From Leptonema illini DSM 21528 (GTDB lineage Bacteria > Spirochaetota > Leptospiria > Leptospirales > Leptonemataceae): 64,000 nt of DNA. A program made the position numbers and the translations under genes. Under the pieces are notes generated by a model. The model worked only from the letters and a program-made list of their open reading frames with translations, ran no database searches and was not told where the DNA came from. The DNA is taken from positions 1,385,989-1,449,988 of the forward strand of contig NZ_JH597773.1 in assembly GCF_000243335.1 (NCBI RefSeq). The letters run 5' to 3'. This document shows, piece by piece, positions 17,258 through 30,695 of the stretch; position 1 is the first letter of the stretch, and each line of letters opens with the position of its first letter.

Positions 17258-19335
17258 TGGCCGATCAGACTTCGTCGAAAGCGGTGCTTGTTACATCCGC
17301 TCTGCCGTATGCGAACGGGCCGATTCATCTCGGCCATCTTGTGGAGTATATTCAGACTGATATCTGGGTGCGCTTTCAGCGCATGAACGGACGTGAGGCA
17401 TATTACTTTTGCGCCGACGACACACATGGTACGGCGGTGATGCTTGCGGCAAAGAAGCGCGGCATCACGCCCGAAGAGCTTGTCGGCGAAGTGCAGAAAG
17501 AACACTACCGCGATCTGACCGCCTTCGGCGTAAGATTTGATAACTATTATACGACGAATTCTCCCGAGAATAAAGAGCTTGCTTCGGCCATCTATCTCAG
17601 CGCGAAAGAGAAAGGGCATATTGCTCGTCGCGATGTGCGGCAGTTATACTGCGAGAACGATAAGATGTTTTTGCCCGACCGTTTCGTCAAAGGCATCTGC
17701 CCGAAATGCGGCACCGCCGATCAATACGGAGATTCCTGCGAGGTATGCGGCTCGGCTTACAGGCCGGAGGATCTGAAAGAACCGCGCTGCGCCGTATGCG
17801 GTACTGCGCCCGTTTCAAAAGAAGAGGCGCATCTTTTCTTCAAACTCGGTGACTTTCAGGAGTATCTGCAGAGCTGGATGCAGGGCCGCGTCGATGAAGG
17901 TGTGCGTCGCAAGATGCAGGAATGGATGGAGCAGGGGCTGCGCGACTGGGATATCAGCCGCGACGGGCCATACTTCGGTTTCGAGATTCCAGGCGAGAAG
18001 AATAAATACTTCTATGTATGGCTCGATGCTCCGGTGGGTTATATGGCGTCGGCTTTGAATTACTTCCGCTCGACGGGAAGGCCCGAGTTATTCGACCGAT
18101 TCTGGAAGAGCGAAGAGACCGAGGTCTATCACTTCATCGGCAAAGATATCGTTTACTTTCATACGCTGTTCTGGCCGGCAATGCTGAAGGCCGGCGGATT
18201 CCGTCCGCCGACGGCCGTATTCGTGCATGGCTTCCTCACGATAAACGGCGAAAAGATGTCGAAATCACGCGGAACGTTGATCCGCGCCGAGACGTATTTA
18301 AAACATCTGGATCCGCAAGCGCTGCGTTATTTCTACGCATCGCGGCTCGGGCCTAACCTTGACGATCTCGATCTTTCAGGAGTCGACTTTCTGGCGAAGT
18401 ATAACTCTGCCGTCGTCGGCAACTTCGCCAATCTCTTCTCACGGCTCTGCACGAAAATCGCCGACACGCTGGACCGTCGCCTCTCTGCCGCTCCCTCTGC
18501 GGAAGGCAGGGAGCTGTGCAAAAAGCTTCTTGAGCGCAAAGACGAGATCATTGCCGCCTACGCCGATCGTAATACGAATAAGGCATTGCGCATCATCGAA
18601 TCGCTCGGCGACGAGGTGAATCGTTTTGTCGCCGCAAGAGAGCCCTGGAAGCTTGTGAAAAGCGACGTCGAAGGAACGCGTCAGGTCATTACCGACGCCT
18701 TAAACGCCGGCTGGATTCTTTCTTATTATCTGCGTCCCGTGCTTCCGGTTTTTGCGGATGGCGTGGCCGAGCTGCTCGCTCTGCCTGCGGAGTGGACGGG
18801 ATTCTTTGAGGATCTGAATCATAACGATCCGCTTTATCTTCCGGCGAATCATGAGATCCGTCCGTACAGACATCTTGCTTCGCGCATCGCCGATACGGAG
18901 CTTCAGGCCATGCTTGATGCAGAAAAACAGGCTGCAGGAGAGGTCATGACAGAGAAAAAAGCCAGTGCCGAAAAGGCCGAGAAGGCGGCCGTTCAGGTCG
19001 AAGAATCGGGCCTGATCAGCATCGACGATCTCGGTAAGGTGGAGCTTCGCGCCGCCCGTATCGCCGAGGCCTCGCTTGTCGAAGGAGCCGACAAGCTGCT
19101 TCGCATCGGCCTTGACGTCGGCGAAGAAAGGCTACGCAACGTATTCGCCGGCATTCGTGTCGCCTACAAGCCCGAAGAGTTAGTCGGCCTCACCGTCGTC
19201 TGCGTGGCGAACCTTGCTCCGCGCAAGATGAAGTTCGGCGTTTCAGAGGCGATGCTGCTTGCAACCGGCGAGGGAGAATCGCTCACGCTGTTTGTGCCGC
19301 ATCGTCAGGCGAAGCCGGGCGACCGACTGCGTTGA
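17257..19335 (+). CDS. metG: Methionyl-tRNA synthetase
   Basis: A 692-residue class I synthetase charging tRNA-Met. The HIGH-type motif is PYANGPIHLGHL (residues 17-28), the zinc module is CPKCGTADQYGDSCEVCG near 148-165 plus a CAVCG knuckle, and the KMSKS loop is GEKMSKSRG near 332-340. A linker rich in Lys, Ala and Glu (about residues 565-590) joins the C-terminal EMAP-type tRNA-binding domain (LGKVELRAARI to the end). The start is ATG 17257, which overlaps the rhodanese stop codon; an upstream TTG would add 17 residues inside that gene. Its own stop overlaps the next ATG in the same TGATG fashion. Confidence 0.96.
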   Translation: MADQTSSKAVLVTSALPYANGPIHLGHLVEYIQTDIWVRFQRMNGREAYYFCADDTHGTAVMLAAKKRGITPEELVGEVQKEHYRDLTAFGVRFDNYYTTNSPENKELASAIYLSAKEKGHIARRDVRQLYCENDKMFLPDRFVKGICPKCGTADQYGDSCEVCGSAYRPEDLKEPRCAVCGTAPVSKEEAHLFFKLGDFQEYLQSWMQGRVDEGVRRKMQEWMEQGLRDWDISRDGPYFGFEIPGEKNKYFYVWLDAPVGYMASALNYFRSTGRPELFDRFWKSEETEVYHFIGKDIVYFHTLFWPAMLKAGGFRPPTAVFVHGFLTINGEKMSKSRGTLIRAETYLKHLDPQALRYFYASRLGPNLDDLDLSGVDFLAKYNSAVVGNFANLFSRLCTKIADTLDRRLSAAPSAEGRELCKKLLERKDEIIAAYADRNTNKALRIIESLGDEVNRFVAAREPWKLVKSDVEGTRQVITDALNAGWILSYYLRPVLPVFADGVAELLALPAEWTGFFEDLNHNDPLYLPANHEIRPYRHLASRIADTELQAMLDAEKQAAGEVMTEKKASAEKAEKAAVQVEESGLISIDDLGKVELRAARIAEASLVEGADKLLRIGLDVGEERLRNVFAGIRVAYKPEELVGLTVVCVANLAPRKMKFGVSEAMLLATGEGESLTLFVPHRQAKPGDRLR

Positions 19336-22300
19336 TGCGAACCGGCGTCATAAAAGGCGCCACACGAAGCGCTTTCCTGGCGCTTTTCTGTGTGGCGCCT
19401 TTTTTATGCTCGTCCTTCAGCGTCGATGCCGCTCCGCTGGTTCCGCTAAAGGAGCAGTACAGAACGCTTCGCACAGAGCATTTCAAGATTCACTTTCCGA
19501 TAGAGCAGGCGGCAATCGCCAGGCGCGTCGGTCGAATCGCCGAAGAAGTGCATGCCCGACTTGAGCCGCGATTTCAGAGCGGCGCTGCCGACACTCACAT
19601 CGTTCTTGTATTCAACAGCGATCTTATCAATGCCTTTGCGACGACATACGGCATGGATCGCATCATCCTGTACATGACAGGGCCGGAGCCCGACGATTTC
19701 GCCCGATACGAGGACTGGACACGTCAGCTGATCGAACATGAATACGTGCATATCCTGACGCTGCGGCCTTATCGCGGGCCTGTGAATATTTTCTTTCGCC
19801 TGATCGTCGGCCTGCCTCCTAACCTGCTCACGCCCGATGGGTTAAGCGAGGGCTATCCTGTATTTGAAGAGAGTCGGGTCCATGCAGATGGCAGAAGTCG
19901 CGGACGGCTCGATGACCCGCAGACGCTTGCGATTCGCGATACGCTTGTTCTTCATGACCGTATGCCGTCGCTTGAAGAGGCGATGACGGGAACGGAGCGC
20001 TGGCCTTATGGCGCCGTTCCATATCTATTCGGAGGCCGTTTTGTCGCCTATCTTCGCGAAACGTGCGGGCATGAGGCGATGGATCGCTTTTTCCTGTCAT
20101 ATATACCCGCATTCTTTCCGGACTGGCGCATGCGCTCTCTGGATTGCGGCGGTATGGAAGAGGCCTACGATCGTTTCGTCGCCAGTGAGCATCGTCAGGC
20201 TCTTGAGAGACTGTCCTCACTATCAGAGAAAGGAGTTAGCCCCAGGCAGAGATTGACGTTTGATGGAGGCACGAAGCGGTATCTGCGTCCCGGGCCCGAG
20301 TCTCCCGTTTACTTCGCAATCCCGGAATCGCGAAGTTCCGGCCTGTATTCACTGGACGGTCTCAGGTCAAGCCTTGTCTATCGCTCCAATGCCGTAAACG
20401 GCTTCTATCTTGACGGAACGACGCCCGTTACGTCAGAGCTGCGGTCCGACCTGCCGGGATCGATTTATAAGAACGAGCTTCACCGGCAGGGCAGGCGTTT
20501 ATTCGACGACGAGGCGCGACGCGAGGCCCCGACGGCGAACCGGTCCGGTATCATCGCCTATATTCGTCGCCTGGATCCGTTTGTCGAACTTGTTCAGCTC
20601 ATTCCAGATCGCAATCCCTCGTATTCGTTCTGGGGACGCACCTCTCCGGGAAAAGAAAAGGTCTTACTCAGGCTGCCGATGTCGTATGGAATGTATCAGC
20701 CGGCCGTATCAAAAGGAGGAGATATCGCCGTCGTTGTCCGTCGACCGGATTCGACGCGCCATTCGCTTGTTATCTGTCGGGCGGACGTTTGCGAAGAGGC
20801 GTTAAGCGCAGAGGCGGCGATCGCGACTCCAGCTTTTTTCGACGATGCGTCGGGCACGAGTATTCTCTTTGCCTCTGATATAGCCGGCGTTTTCGATATC
20901 TACAGCCTTTCCGGGAAAGAAGTTAAGCGCCTGACGCATAGCCTGACAGGGTTTCGATCACCCTTGATGACCGAAGGCGGCCTGTACGTGATAGGCCAGG
21001 CAGAGAACGGCGACGAGATCTTTCTTGTGAACGATCTCGTCCATGATGAAGTAGATGGATTCGATCGTGTGCGGCGTCCTTTTACGCCCGTTCCGATTGA
21101 TAACGATACGCTCTCTGACCGTGAATACGACCCGGCTTCAGGGCCTGAATTCGCGCCCGATTCAGAACCTTATAGCGCCGCCTTTTCTTTCAGGCCTTTC
21201 CTGAACGGAACGCTCGGAGGGCCGTTATCCTATATCAATGCCGGCCTTGCCGGCTATGACGCTCTTTCGCGTCATGAGATGACAGCGGGCGTCGGTCTTT
21301 ACGATGAGGATCGATCGTACGGTTATGCATCGTACGCTTACAGACGGCTTTTTCCCGATTTTACGTTATCTTTTGCGGGGATGCCTCTTGATCGCGATAG
21401 CCCTGAATACTGTGGGCACTATCGAAATCGTAACGCCATCAACTACTGTCTCGGTGATCGCCGCTTTTCGTTTCAAGAAAGCGAGCTCGCTATAGATATG
21501 CTTTTTGAGTTCCGGCTTCTTCGAAACCGACTGACCTTTTTTGCCGGGCGGACTCTGTTACGTAATAGCTCGCAGCTTTCAACGACTCGCTACGCCTATG
21601 ACAACATCGATCTTGGAACCGTGGCCGCCACCTATCAGGTCTATTATTTTGAGAGTTACAGTCGTTCGATCAGCCCTGAGAAGGGATTCTTCTTCGAAAT
21701 CGAAGGCTCGCATCATCCGGCCGGATGGACGCGAGGGTATCCGGCTGCCGACGGTAGCAAACCGGTGAGGCTAACGTATGAGAGATACGCGGGAAGATTC
21801 GAGCTGTTTCTGCCCTTCTTTTTTGACTATCACGTGCCCGTGCTGGCGGGAAGCATCAGTTATCTGAACGGCAAGGATTATACGATTCAGTCCGATCGCC
21901 TGAGTACGGAGCTGCCGGGCCTGAATCCTGATCTTTCACCCTATGGCCGGGCCGTTCAGGTCTGGAGATTCGAGTACCGATTCCCGATCTGGCAGAGGCG
22001 CAGTCGTCTGATTCCTCGCAACGACTGGTTTTCGTTGCCTTCTATCGGAGTGCGCTCTCTCTCGCTTGCGCCATTTATCGCCACCGGCCAGGCCTACGAA
22101 GACATCGTCTATCCTGATCTCTGGGTGAACACGGCCGGCGTTACCCTGGACATGCAACTCTACGCCTTCTACCAGCCCTTTTCTGCACAGCTCACCTATG
22201 CGCGGGGCGACGGAGAGGCCGGCGAGGGCAGATTCAGCCTGGGTTTTTCTGTCGGAGCTCGTCCTGCATCGTCGCATGCGCCGCTTTCACGGCCTTCACG

Positions 22301-22340
22301 ACATCCTGAATATCATCATCCGACATACTCGAATAGATAG
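19335..22340 (+). CDS. Secreted zinc protease-propeller-outer-membrane barrel fusion
   Basis: A 1001-residue exported protein with a signal peptide (to about residue 33). Residues 40-180 resemble a peptidase MA-like domain: HEYVH at 135-139 is an HExxH zinc motif and LSEGYPVFEES (E172) can supply the third ligand. The middle part (about 290-590) has repeating segments like TolB or PD40 propeller blades (DISVVVRRPDST-type, ILFASDIAGVFDIYSL). From about 620 the sequence alternates aromatic and polar residues and ends ...GRFSLGFSVGARP, typical of an outer-membrane beta-barrel of the BamA or surface-antigen kind. About 22 residues follow the barrel. The start is coupled to metG (TGATG), an odd partner for an envelope protein. 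Its last 107 bases overlap the aminotransferase gene on the other strand. Confidence 0.75.
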   Translation: MRTGVIKGATRSAFLALFCVAPFLCSSFSVDAAPLVPLKEQYRTLRTEHFKIHFPIEQAAIARRVGRIAEEVHARLEPRFQSGAADTHIVLVFNSDLINAFATTYGMDRIILYMTGPEPDDFARYEDWTRQLIEHEYVHILTLRPYRGPVNIFFRLIVGLPPNLLTPDGLSEGYPVFEESRVHADGRSRGRLDDPQTLAIRDTLVLHDRMPSLEEAMTGTERWPYGAVPYLFGGRFVAYLRETCGHEAMDRFFLSYIPAFFPDWRMRSLDCGGMEEAYDRFVASEHRQALERLSSLSEKGVSPRQRLTFDGGTKRYLRPGPESPVYFAIPESRSSGLYSLDGLRSSLVYRSNAVNGFYLDGTTPVTSELRSDLPGSIYKNELHRQGRRLFDDEARREAPTANRSGIIAYIRRLDPFVELVQLIPDRNPSYSFWGRTSPGKEKVLLRLPMSYGMYQPAVSKGGDIAVVVRRPDSTRHSLVICRADVCEEALSAEAAIATPAFFDDASGTSILFASDIAGVFDIYSLSGKEVKRLTHSLTGFRSPLMTEGGLYVIGQAENGDEIFLVNDLVHDEVDGFDRVRRPFTPVPIDNDTLSDREYDPASGPEFAPDSEPYSAAFSFRPFLNGTLGGPLSYINAGLAGYDALSRHEMTAGVGLYDEDRSYGYASYAYRRLFPDFTLSFAGMPLDRDSPEYCGHYRNRNAINYCLGDRRFSFQESELAIDMLFEFRLLRNRLTFFAGRTLLRNSSQLSTTRYAYDNIDLGTVAATYQVYYFESYSRSISPEKGFFFEIEGSHHPAGWTRGYPAADGSKPVRLTYERYAGRFELFLPFFFDYHVPVLAGSISYLNGKDYTIQSDRLSTELPGLNPDLSPYGRAVQVWRFEYRFPIWQRRSRLIPRNDWFSLPSIGVRSLSLAPFIATGQAYEDIVYPDLWVNTAGVTLDMQLYAFYQPFSAQLTYARGDGEAGEGRFSLGFSVGARPASSHAPLSRPSRHPEYHHPTYSNR

Positions 22341-23472
22341 GTAGCGAAAGGATGCGCTCGAAGATGCGCTCACTTCCAGGATAACGCTTCTTCCAGGAAT
22401 CTTCTTCAAGACCGGCCTCTTCGCGTCCGTAGCGAATTCGGTAATGGCTCATGCGATAGAGGGGAATAAAATGCAGTCCGGTTCTTACGTTATGCGACTC
22501 GATGGCGGCCGAAAAATCGTCGCGCCCGCTTAACGCCGGATCGATCTCGATCGTATAGAGGTGATGCGACGAGCCGCTGGAATCCGGGCAGGGGCGGACG
22601 CCTTCAAGCCCGGCAAAATGAGCGCTGTATGTTTCATGGATGCGACGGCGACGCATCATCATAGAGTCATGACGACGCATCTGTACTCGCCCGATGGCCG
22701 CTGAAATATCGGAGAGGTTGTATTTGAATCCTTCGTCGACGACGTCATAATAATAATTCTTACGGCGATGCGCCGGAGTTTCAATGCCGTGCAGACGCAA
22801 CCGCCGGCAGCGATGTGCGACCGTATCATGTGGCGTTGTCAGCATTCCGCCTTCTCCGGTCGTCATATTCTTTGTAGCATAGAAGCTGAAGGCGCAGAAA
22901 TCCCCGTGCTGACCGATCGGCGTTCCGCGGTACAGCGTGCCGAAGGCATGGGCGGCGTCTTCACCGAGGAACCATCCTTCGCGTCGGCAGAGCTCCTGGA
23001 GCGCCTCAAGGTCGCAGCTGCGTCCGCCGTAATGCATGCAGATGATGCCGCGAATCCGGGCACCGCTTGCCGTGTGTACGAGTCCGCGTTCGTCACGATG
23101 GCATTCGGCATCGAGAAAGCGTTCGATCGTCTCGACGGTGATGAGATAGCTCTGCGGATCGACATCGACAAGCAGAGGCAGCGCTCCGCAGCGATGCACG
23201 ACTTCGGCAGTGGCCGTAAAGGTGAGAGCAGGAACCAGGACGGCCTCACCGCCTTTGAGACCCATGCCGACGAGACCAAGATGTAGAGCGGCGGTCGCCG
23301 AGTTCACGGCTACGGCGTTGGCCGCGCCGGTGTAGCGGGCAAACTCCTCTTCAAGTAGATCGGTTTCTTTTCCCTGCGTTAACCAGCCGGAGTCGAGGAC
23401 GCGGAGCACGGCCTCCTTCTCTTCGTCGGTGATATCGGGACGGGCAAAGGGAAGTGCGGTGCTGCGAGTCAT
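22234..23472 (-). CDS. DegT/DnrJ/EryC1-family sugar aminotransferase
   Basis: A 412-residue PLP-dependent aminotransferase of the ArnB/PseC/WecE type that transfers amino groups to nucleotide-linked keto-sugars for surface polysaccharides. Visible motifs: SGWLTQGKETDLLEEEF (28-44), NSATAALHLGL (57-67), DAAHAFG (172-178) and the PLP lysine K201 in SFYATKNMTTGEGG. GIETPAHRRKNYYYDVV and KYNLSDISAAIGRVQM are also typical. The start is ATG with no strong ribosome site. The gene is convergent with the barrel protein and overlaps it tail to tail; it is 30 bases after mgtE on the same strand. The exact sugar cannot be told, and no other polysaccharide genes adjoin it. Confidence 0.9.
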   Translation of the reverse strand: MTRSTALPFARPDITDEEKEAVLRVLDSGWLTQGKETDLLEEEFARYTGAANAVAVNSATAALHLGLVGMGLKGGEAVLVPALTFTATAEVVHRCGALPLLVDVDPQSYLITVETIERFLDAECHRDERGLVHTASGARIRGIICMHYGGRSCDLEALQELCRREGWFLGEDAAHAFGTLYRGTPIGQHGDFCAFSFYATKNMTTGEGGMLTTPHDTVAHRCRRLRLHGIETPAHRRKNYYYDVVDEGFKYNLSDISAAIGRVQMRRHDSMMMRRRRIHETYSAHFAGLEGVRPCPDSSGSSHHLYTIEIDPALSGRDDFSAAIESHNVRTGLHFIPLYRMSHYRIRYGREEAGLEEDSWKKRYPGSERIFERILSLPIYSSMSDDDIQDVVKAVKAAHATMQDELRQKNPG

Positions 23473-23502
23473 ACTACAGAATCGGCTGTTTTGCCGGCAG
23501 GT

Positions 23503-24936
23503 TTACTGAATTCCTGAAAGAAGAAAGGGCAGGAGAAGCCGTGCCATACCAAGCAGAAAAAAGAATCCGCCCATATCGGTGCATGTCGTGACGAAGATGC
23601 TTGATCCGATGGCGGGGTCGATGTTCCATTTCTGAAGCAGTATCGGCACGGAGGAACCGATGGCGGCCGCTATGAGCATGTTCCCGAACAGAGCGAACGA
23701 GATGAGACCGGAGAGGATTACGTGGTGCGTGAGCATAAAGACAAGAAGGCCGGCAAAGATTCCTAGAGAGAGGCCGTTGATGAGCCCGATGCCCATCTCG
23801 CGAAAGACGACGCGGCGTGATCCCTGTTTGGAGATTTCGCCGAGCGCCAGATTGCGAATCGTAAAGGCCATCGTCTGCGAGGCCGCATTGCCGCCCATAC
23901 CGGCGACGATGGGCATAAGAGCGGCCAGGATAACGACCTTTTCGATCGTATCTTCAAAGAAGCGAACGATGGAGGCGGCGAGAAAGGCCGTGGCCAGGTT
24001 GATGGTCAACCAGAGTACGCGAACGGCAGCCGCCCGCCAGACCGGCGTCTTCAGCGTCTCTTCGGCCGAGACGCCGCCCATGCGCAGAAAGTCCTCTGAG
24101 GCTTCGTCCTGCATGACCTCGAGGATGTCGTCGGCGGTGATGCGTCCGATGAGAACGCCGCGCTCATCGACGACGGGCGCCGTAATAAAGTCGTATCGCG
24201 TGAAGGAGTTCGCCACCTCTTCGACGTCCATCGTCGCCGGTAGAGGAAGTAGCTCCTCTTCCATGATCTTTTTCACGCGCGTCGACGGACGGGTGAGGAT
24301 CAGCCGACGAAGGGAGATGTGGCCGCGGTAGCGCCCGGCCTTATCGACGACGAATACGTTATAGATGTCGTCGGTTTCGCGCGAGATACGCCGCACATTG
24401 GCGATAGCCTTCTTCACCGTATCGGTTTCGAGAACCGATACAAACTCCCGCGCCATGATCGAGCCGGCCGTACCTTCCGGGTAGCCGAGCAGCTCGCTTA
24501 CCTCGAATCGATCGTCGGGATCGAGGCGAGAAAGGATGCGTCCGCGTTGTTCGTCGTCGAGCTCGCCCAGGATGTCGGCGGCCGTGTCGGATTGCTGCTC
24601 ACCGACGATGGTGGCCAGTTCTTCATGGCTCAGATGATCGAGGAAGCGTTCTTTGATGTTGTCGTCGAGCTCAAGGAGAAGAAGGCCCTGTTCTTCAGGG
24701 TCGAGTAACTTAAAAAGTCGGTCGCTTTCTTCAAAGCTCAGCTTCTCAAAGAAGTGGGCGATATCAGATGTATAAAGATCAGAAACAAAGCTTTTCAGCT
24801 CGGAGTCGTCAGAGCGGGCAAGCAGAGCGCGAAGATGATCCTCCCATTCCGGATCATCTCGAGTAAAAGAGAGCCGCTCGGGATCAAGCAGCCGGGCAGG
24901 CTCTTCCGTTTCCTCTTTTTCCCGGAACTCTGCCAT
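23503..24936 (-). CDS. mgtE: Magnesium transporter MgtE
   Basis: A 477-residue inner-membrane Mg2+ channel. The MgtE N domain is visible (LDPEEQGLLLLELDD, LSHEELATIV, then SRLDPDDRFEVSELLGYPEGTAGSIM), followed by two CBS motifs (LPATMDVEEVANSF and APVVDERGVLIGRITADDILEV) that sense Mg2+, then about five membrane segments including the pore motif GMGGNAASQT. The ATG at 24936 is preferred over the TTG at 24969. It is followed 30 bases later by the aminotransferase on the same strand and is divergent from the lipoprotein hydrolase. A magnesium riboswitch was not recognised in the short divergent gap. Confidence 0.95.
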   Translation of the reverse strand: MAEFREKEETEEPARLLDPERLSFTRDDPEWEDHLRALLARSDDSELKSFVSDLYTSDIAHFFEKLSFEESDRLFKLLDPEEQGLLLLELDDNIKERFLDHLSHEELATIVGEQQSDTAADILGELDDEQRGRILSRLDPDDRFEVSELLGYPEGTAGSIMAREFVSVLETDTVKKAIANVRRISRETDDIYNVFVVDKAGRYRGHISLRRLILTRPSTRVKKIMEEELLPLPATMDVEEVANSFTRYDFITAPVVDERGVLIGRITADDILEVMQDEASEDFLRMGGVSAEETLKTPVWRAAAVRVLWLTINLATAFLAASIVRFFEDTIEKVVILAALMPIVAGMGGNAASQTMAFTIRNLALGEISKQGSRRVVFREMGIGLINGLSLGIFAGLLVFMLTHHVILSGLISFALFGNMLIAAAIGSSVPILLQKWNIDPAIGSSIFVTTCTDMGGFFFLLGMARLLLPFLLSGIQ

Positions 24937-25022
24937 GGCTCGTTTTCGACCTGGAAGGCTCTCTGTCAATCTCTTGCCGCTTTTTCGTTGACCCGAAGGG
25001 GTGCAGCTTTACGACAGGCTGG

Positions 25023-26108
25023 ATGAAACGCCTCTTCTTGATCGTCTGTGTTCTCCTGACCGCCCTTCTTTCGACGGCCTGCGCCCAGAAAACGGTCGGT
25101 CAGTTGATCAACGAACGCATCGTCGATCCCATGGCCTCGACCCGCACCATAGACGTTCATCTGCTCACAAACAGAGCCACAACATCGCGCATCGCCGCAT
25201 GCAGCGGAGATTACTTTCGCAATCTGCCCGCTGATCGACTGCATACGGCCGTCTGTAAGGTCAGCGTGCCGGCAAAGCATACGATCGGCGCTCTCGACGT
25301 TTCAGAGGATCGTAATCCCGATCGCGAGTCATATTTTCTGGTCGGCGGATACGAGCACAGAGCCGGCGATTCGATCTATGACGCCGCCTCTGCTGCGAAA
25401 GAGGTGATGTTATTCGTGCACGGCTTTAACGTTCCTTTTGAAGAGGCCGTTCTTCGCGCCGCGCAGATGAAGTATGACGTGAAATACCAGAAGCCCGTCT
25501 TCCTCTTCACCTGGCCGGCCGGTTCAGGCGAGGGATTGCTCGACGGCATATTGATGAACCGAACCTACCTGGAGAATCAGAAGCATGCACGAGAGTCGAT
25601 CGGGCATCTTGCCTCGGTCATCAAAGAGCTAAAACGAAGAGGCGTGAAGGTCAACCTTGTCGTTCACTCGATGGGGCATCAGATAGCGATCCCCGCCATA
25701 CTGAAGCTTACGCGCGAAGAGAAGATGTCGGAGTTCCTGAACGAGGTGATCTTTAATGCTCCCGATTACCCGTCGGGCGAATTCGCCGTTGAAGCGGCCG
25801 ATGTGATTCGATCGGCAAGACGCGTCACCGTCTACTGTTCGCCCGGTGATAACGCCCTTGTAGCCTCACAGAAAGTGAACGGGAATTACCGACTGGGCAT
25901 GTGTCTACGCATCGACGGCATCGATATGATCAACGTCAACGAGATCGACGCCCCCGTTCTTGGCATCGGCGGCCTCGGCCACGGATACTATTCGGGTCGG
26001 GCCATTCTCGTCGATCTGTATCAAACGCTTGATGGCGTGGACGCCGAGAAGCGGCTCTTTATCAGGCAGAGCACGTCGCGCATGGAAAACTACGTCCTCA
26101 GACAATAG
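25023..26108 (+). CDS. Lipoprotein alpha/beta hydrolase, DUF900-like
   Basis: A 361-residue lipoprotein: MKRLFLIVCVLLTALLSTA then C20. The mature part is an alpha/beta hydrolase of the DUF900 kind: MLFVHGFNVPFEEAVLRAAQM (oxyanion region), FLFTWPAGS, then the nucleophile elbow VVHSMGHQI with S216 and a late GHGYYSG that can supply the catalytic His. Substrate unknown. The ATG lies 53 bases after an mgtE start on the other strand. It is followed ten bases later by a Na+/solute symporter, so the two are probably co-transcribed. Confidence 0.85.
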   Translation: MKRLFLIVCVLLTALLSTACAQKTVGQLINERIVDPMASTRTIDVHLLTNRATTSRIAACSGDYFRNLPADRLHTAVCKVSVPAKHTIGALDVSEDRNPDRESYFLVGGYEHRAGDSIYDAASAAKEVMLFVHGFNVPFEEAVLRAAQMKYDVKYQKPVFLFTWPAGSGEGLLDGILMNRTYLENQKHARESIGHLASVIKELKRRGVKVNLVVHSMGHQIAIPAILKLTREEKMSEFLNEVIFNAPDYPSGEFAVEAADVIRSARRVTVYCSPGDNALVASQKVNGNYRLGMCLRIDGIDMINVNEIDAPVLGIGGLGHGYYSGRAILVDLYQTLDGVDAEKRLFIRQSTSRMENYVLRQ

Positions 26109-26117
26109 CCTCAGACA

Positions 26118-30040
<3,923 letters not shown>

Positions 30041-30242
30041 TGCGACTCTACTCTTTCTCTCTTTTTTCGGTCTGTATCGTCTCTATTCTTTTCGAGTGGT
30101 CTCGAGGGTATCGGATTCGGTCACTGCGCTAAAAAGCCGCGCGACAACGATATCCAGAAAAATTGTGCTCGCATTTTCACAATAAAAAACGCGATCATCC
30201 AGACAAGAAGTTTTCCGACTTCGCGCGGCAGGAGGGGCAAGA

Positions 30243-30629
30243 GTGAGCGCAGGTGGACCGTCTATGGACCCGTCAGAGAGAAGGCGGTTTCCGCGAGCAG
30301 ATCTGGTATTCCGGGTGCGGTACAGGTCCATCCGATCGGCGATTCCCGCTCCTGATGCGGGTCAGCTTTCGCGTGCCGAGGGCCGCGACATCTCACTGGG
30401 CGGCGTTTCGTTCCGGCGTACCGACGAGATACAGGCGGGCGAAGTCCTGCATATGTCCTTTTACTTTGATGAGCTACCTGGAGAAATCTCAGCCGTGGGT
30501 CGCATCGTTCGTATCTGGGATGAGCCTGGCGAACAGCTTGTGGCCGTCCGTTTCACCGTCATCGATCCAGATGATTGCAGCATCCTCGCCACCTACATAC
30601 GGCAGTTCGAGCTGCAATCAGAGCCCTGA
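30243..30629 (+). CDS. PilZ-domain protein
   Basis: A 128-residue single-domain protein. The c-di-GMP contact motifs are RRRFPR (residues 13-18) and DISLGGVSF (49-57), both complete, so it should bind c-di-GMP. The start is GTG with a strong AGGAGG seven bases upstream; the overlapping frame with an ATG is a shadow. No effector domain is attached, so it probably acts through a partner protein, for instance in motility or envelope control. It converges with thiL. Confidence 0.85.
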   Translation: MSAGGPSMDPSERRRFPRADLVFRVRYRSIRSAIPAPDAGQLSRAEGRDISLGGVSFRRTDEIQAGEVLHMSFYFDELPGEISAVGRIVRIWDEPGEQLVAVRFTVIDPDDCSILATYIRQFELQSEP

Positions 30630-30695
30630 TCGCGCTGCATCATCGGGATTTTCGTGAACTTTCGATGAAATCACTCCCGTTCATATGAAGGCGAT

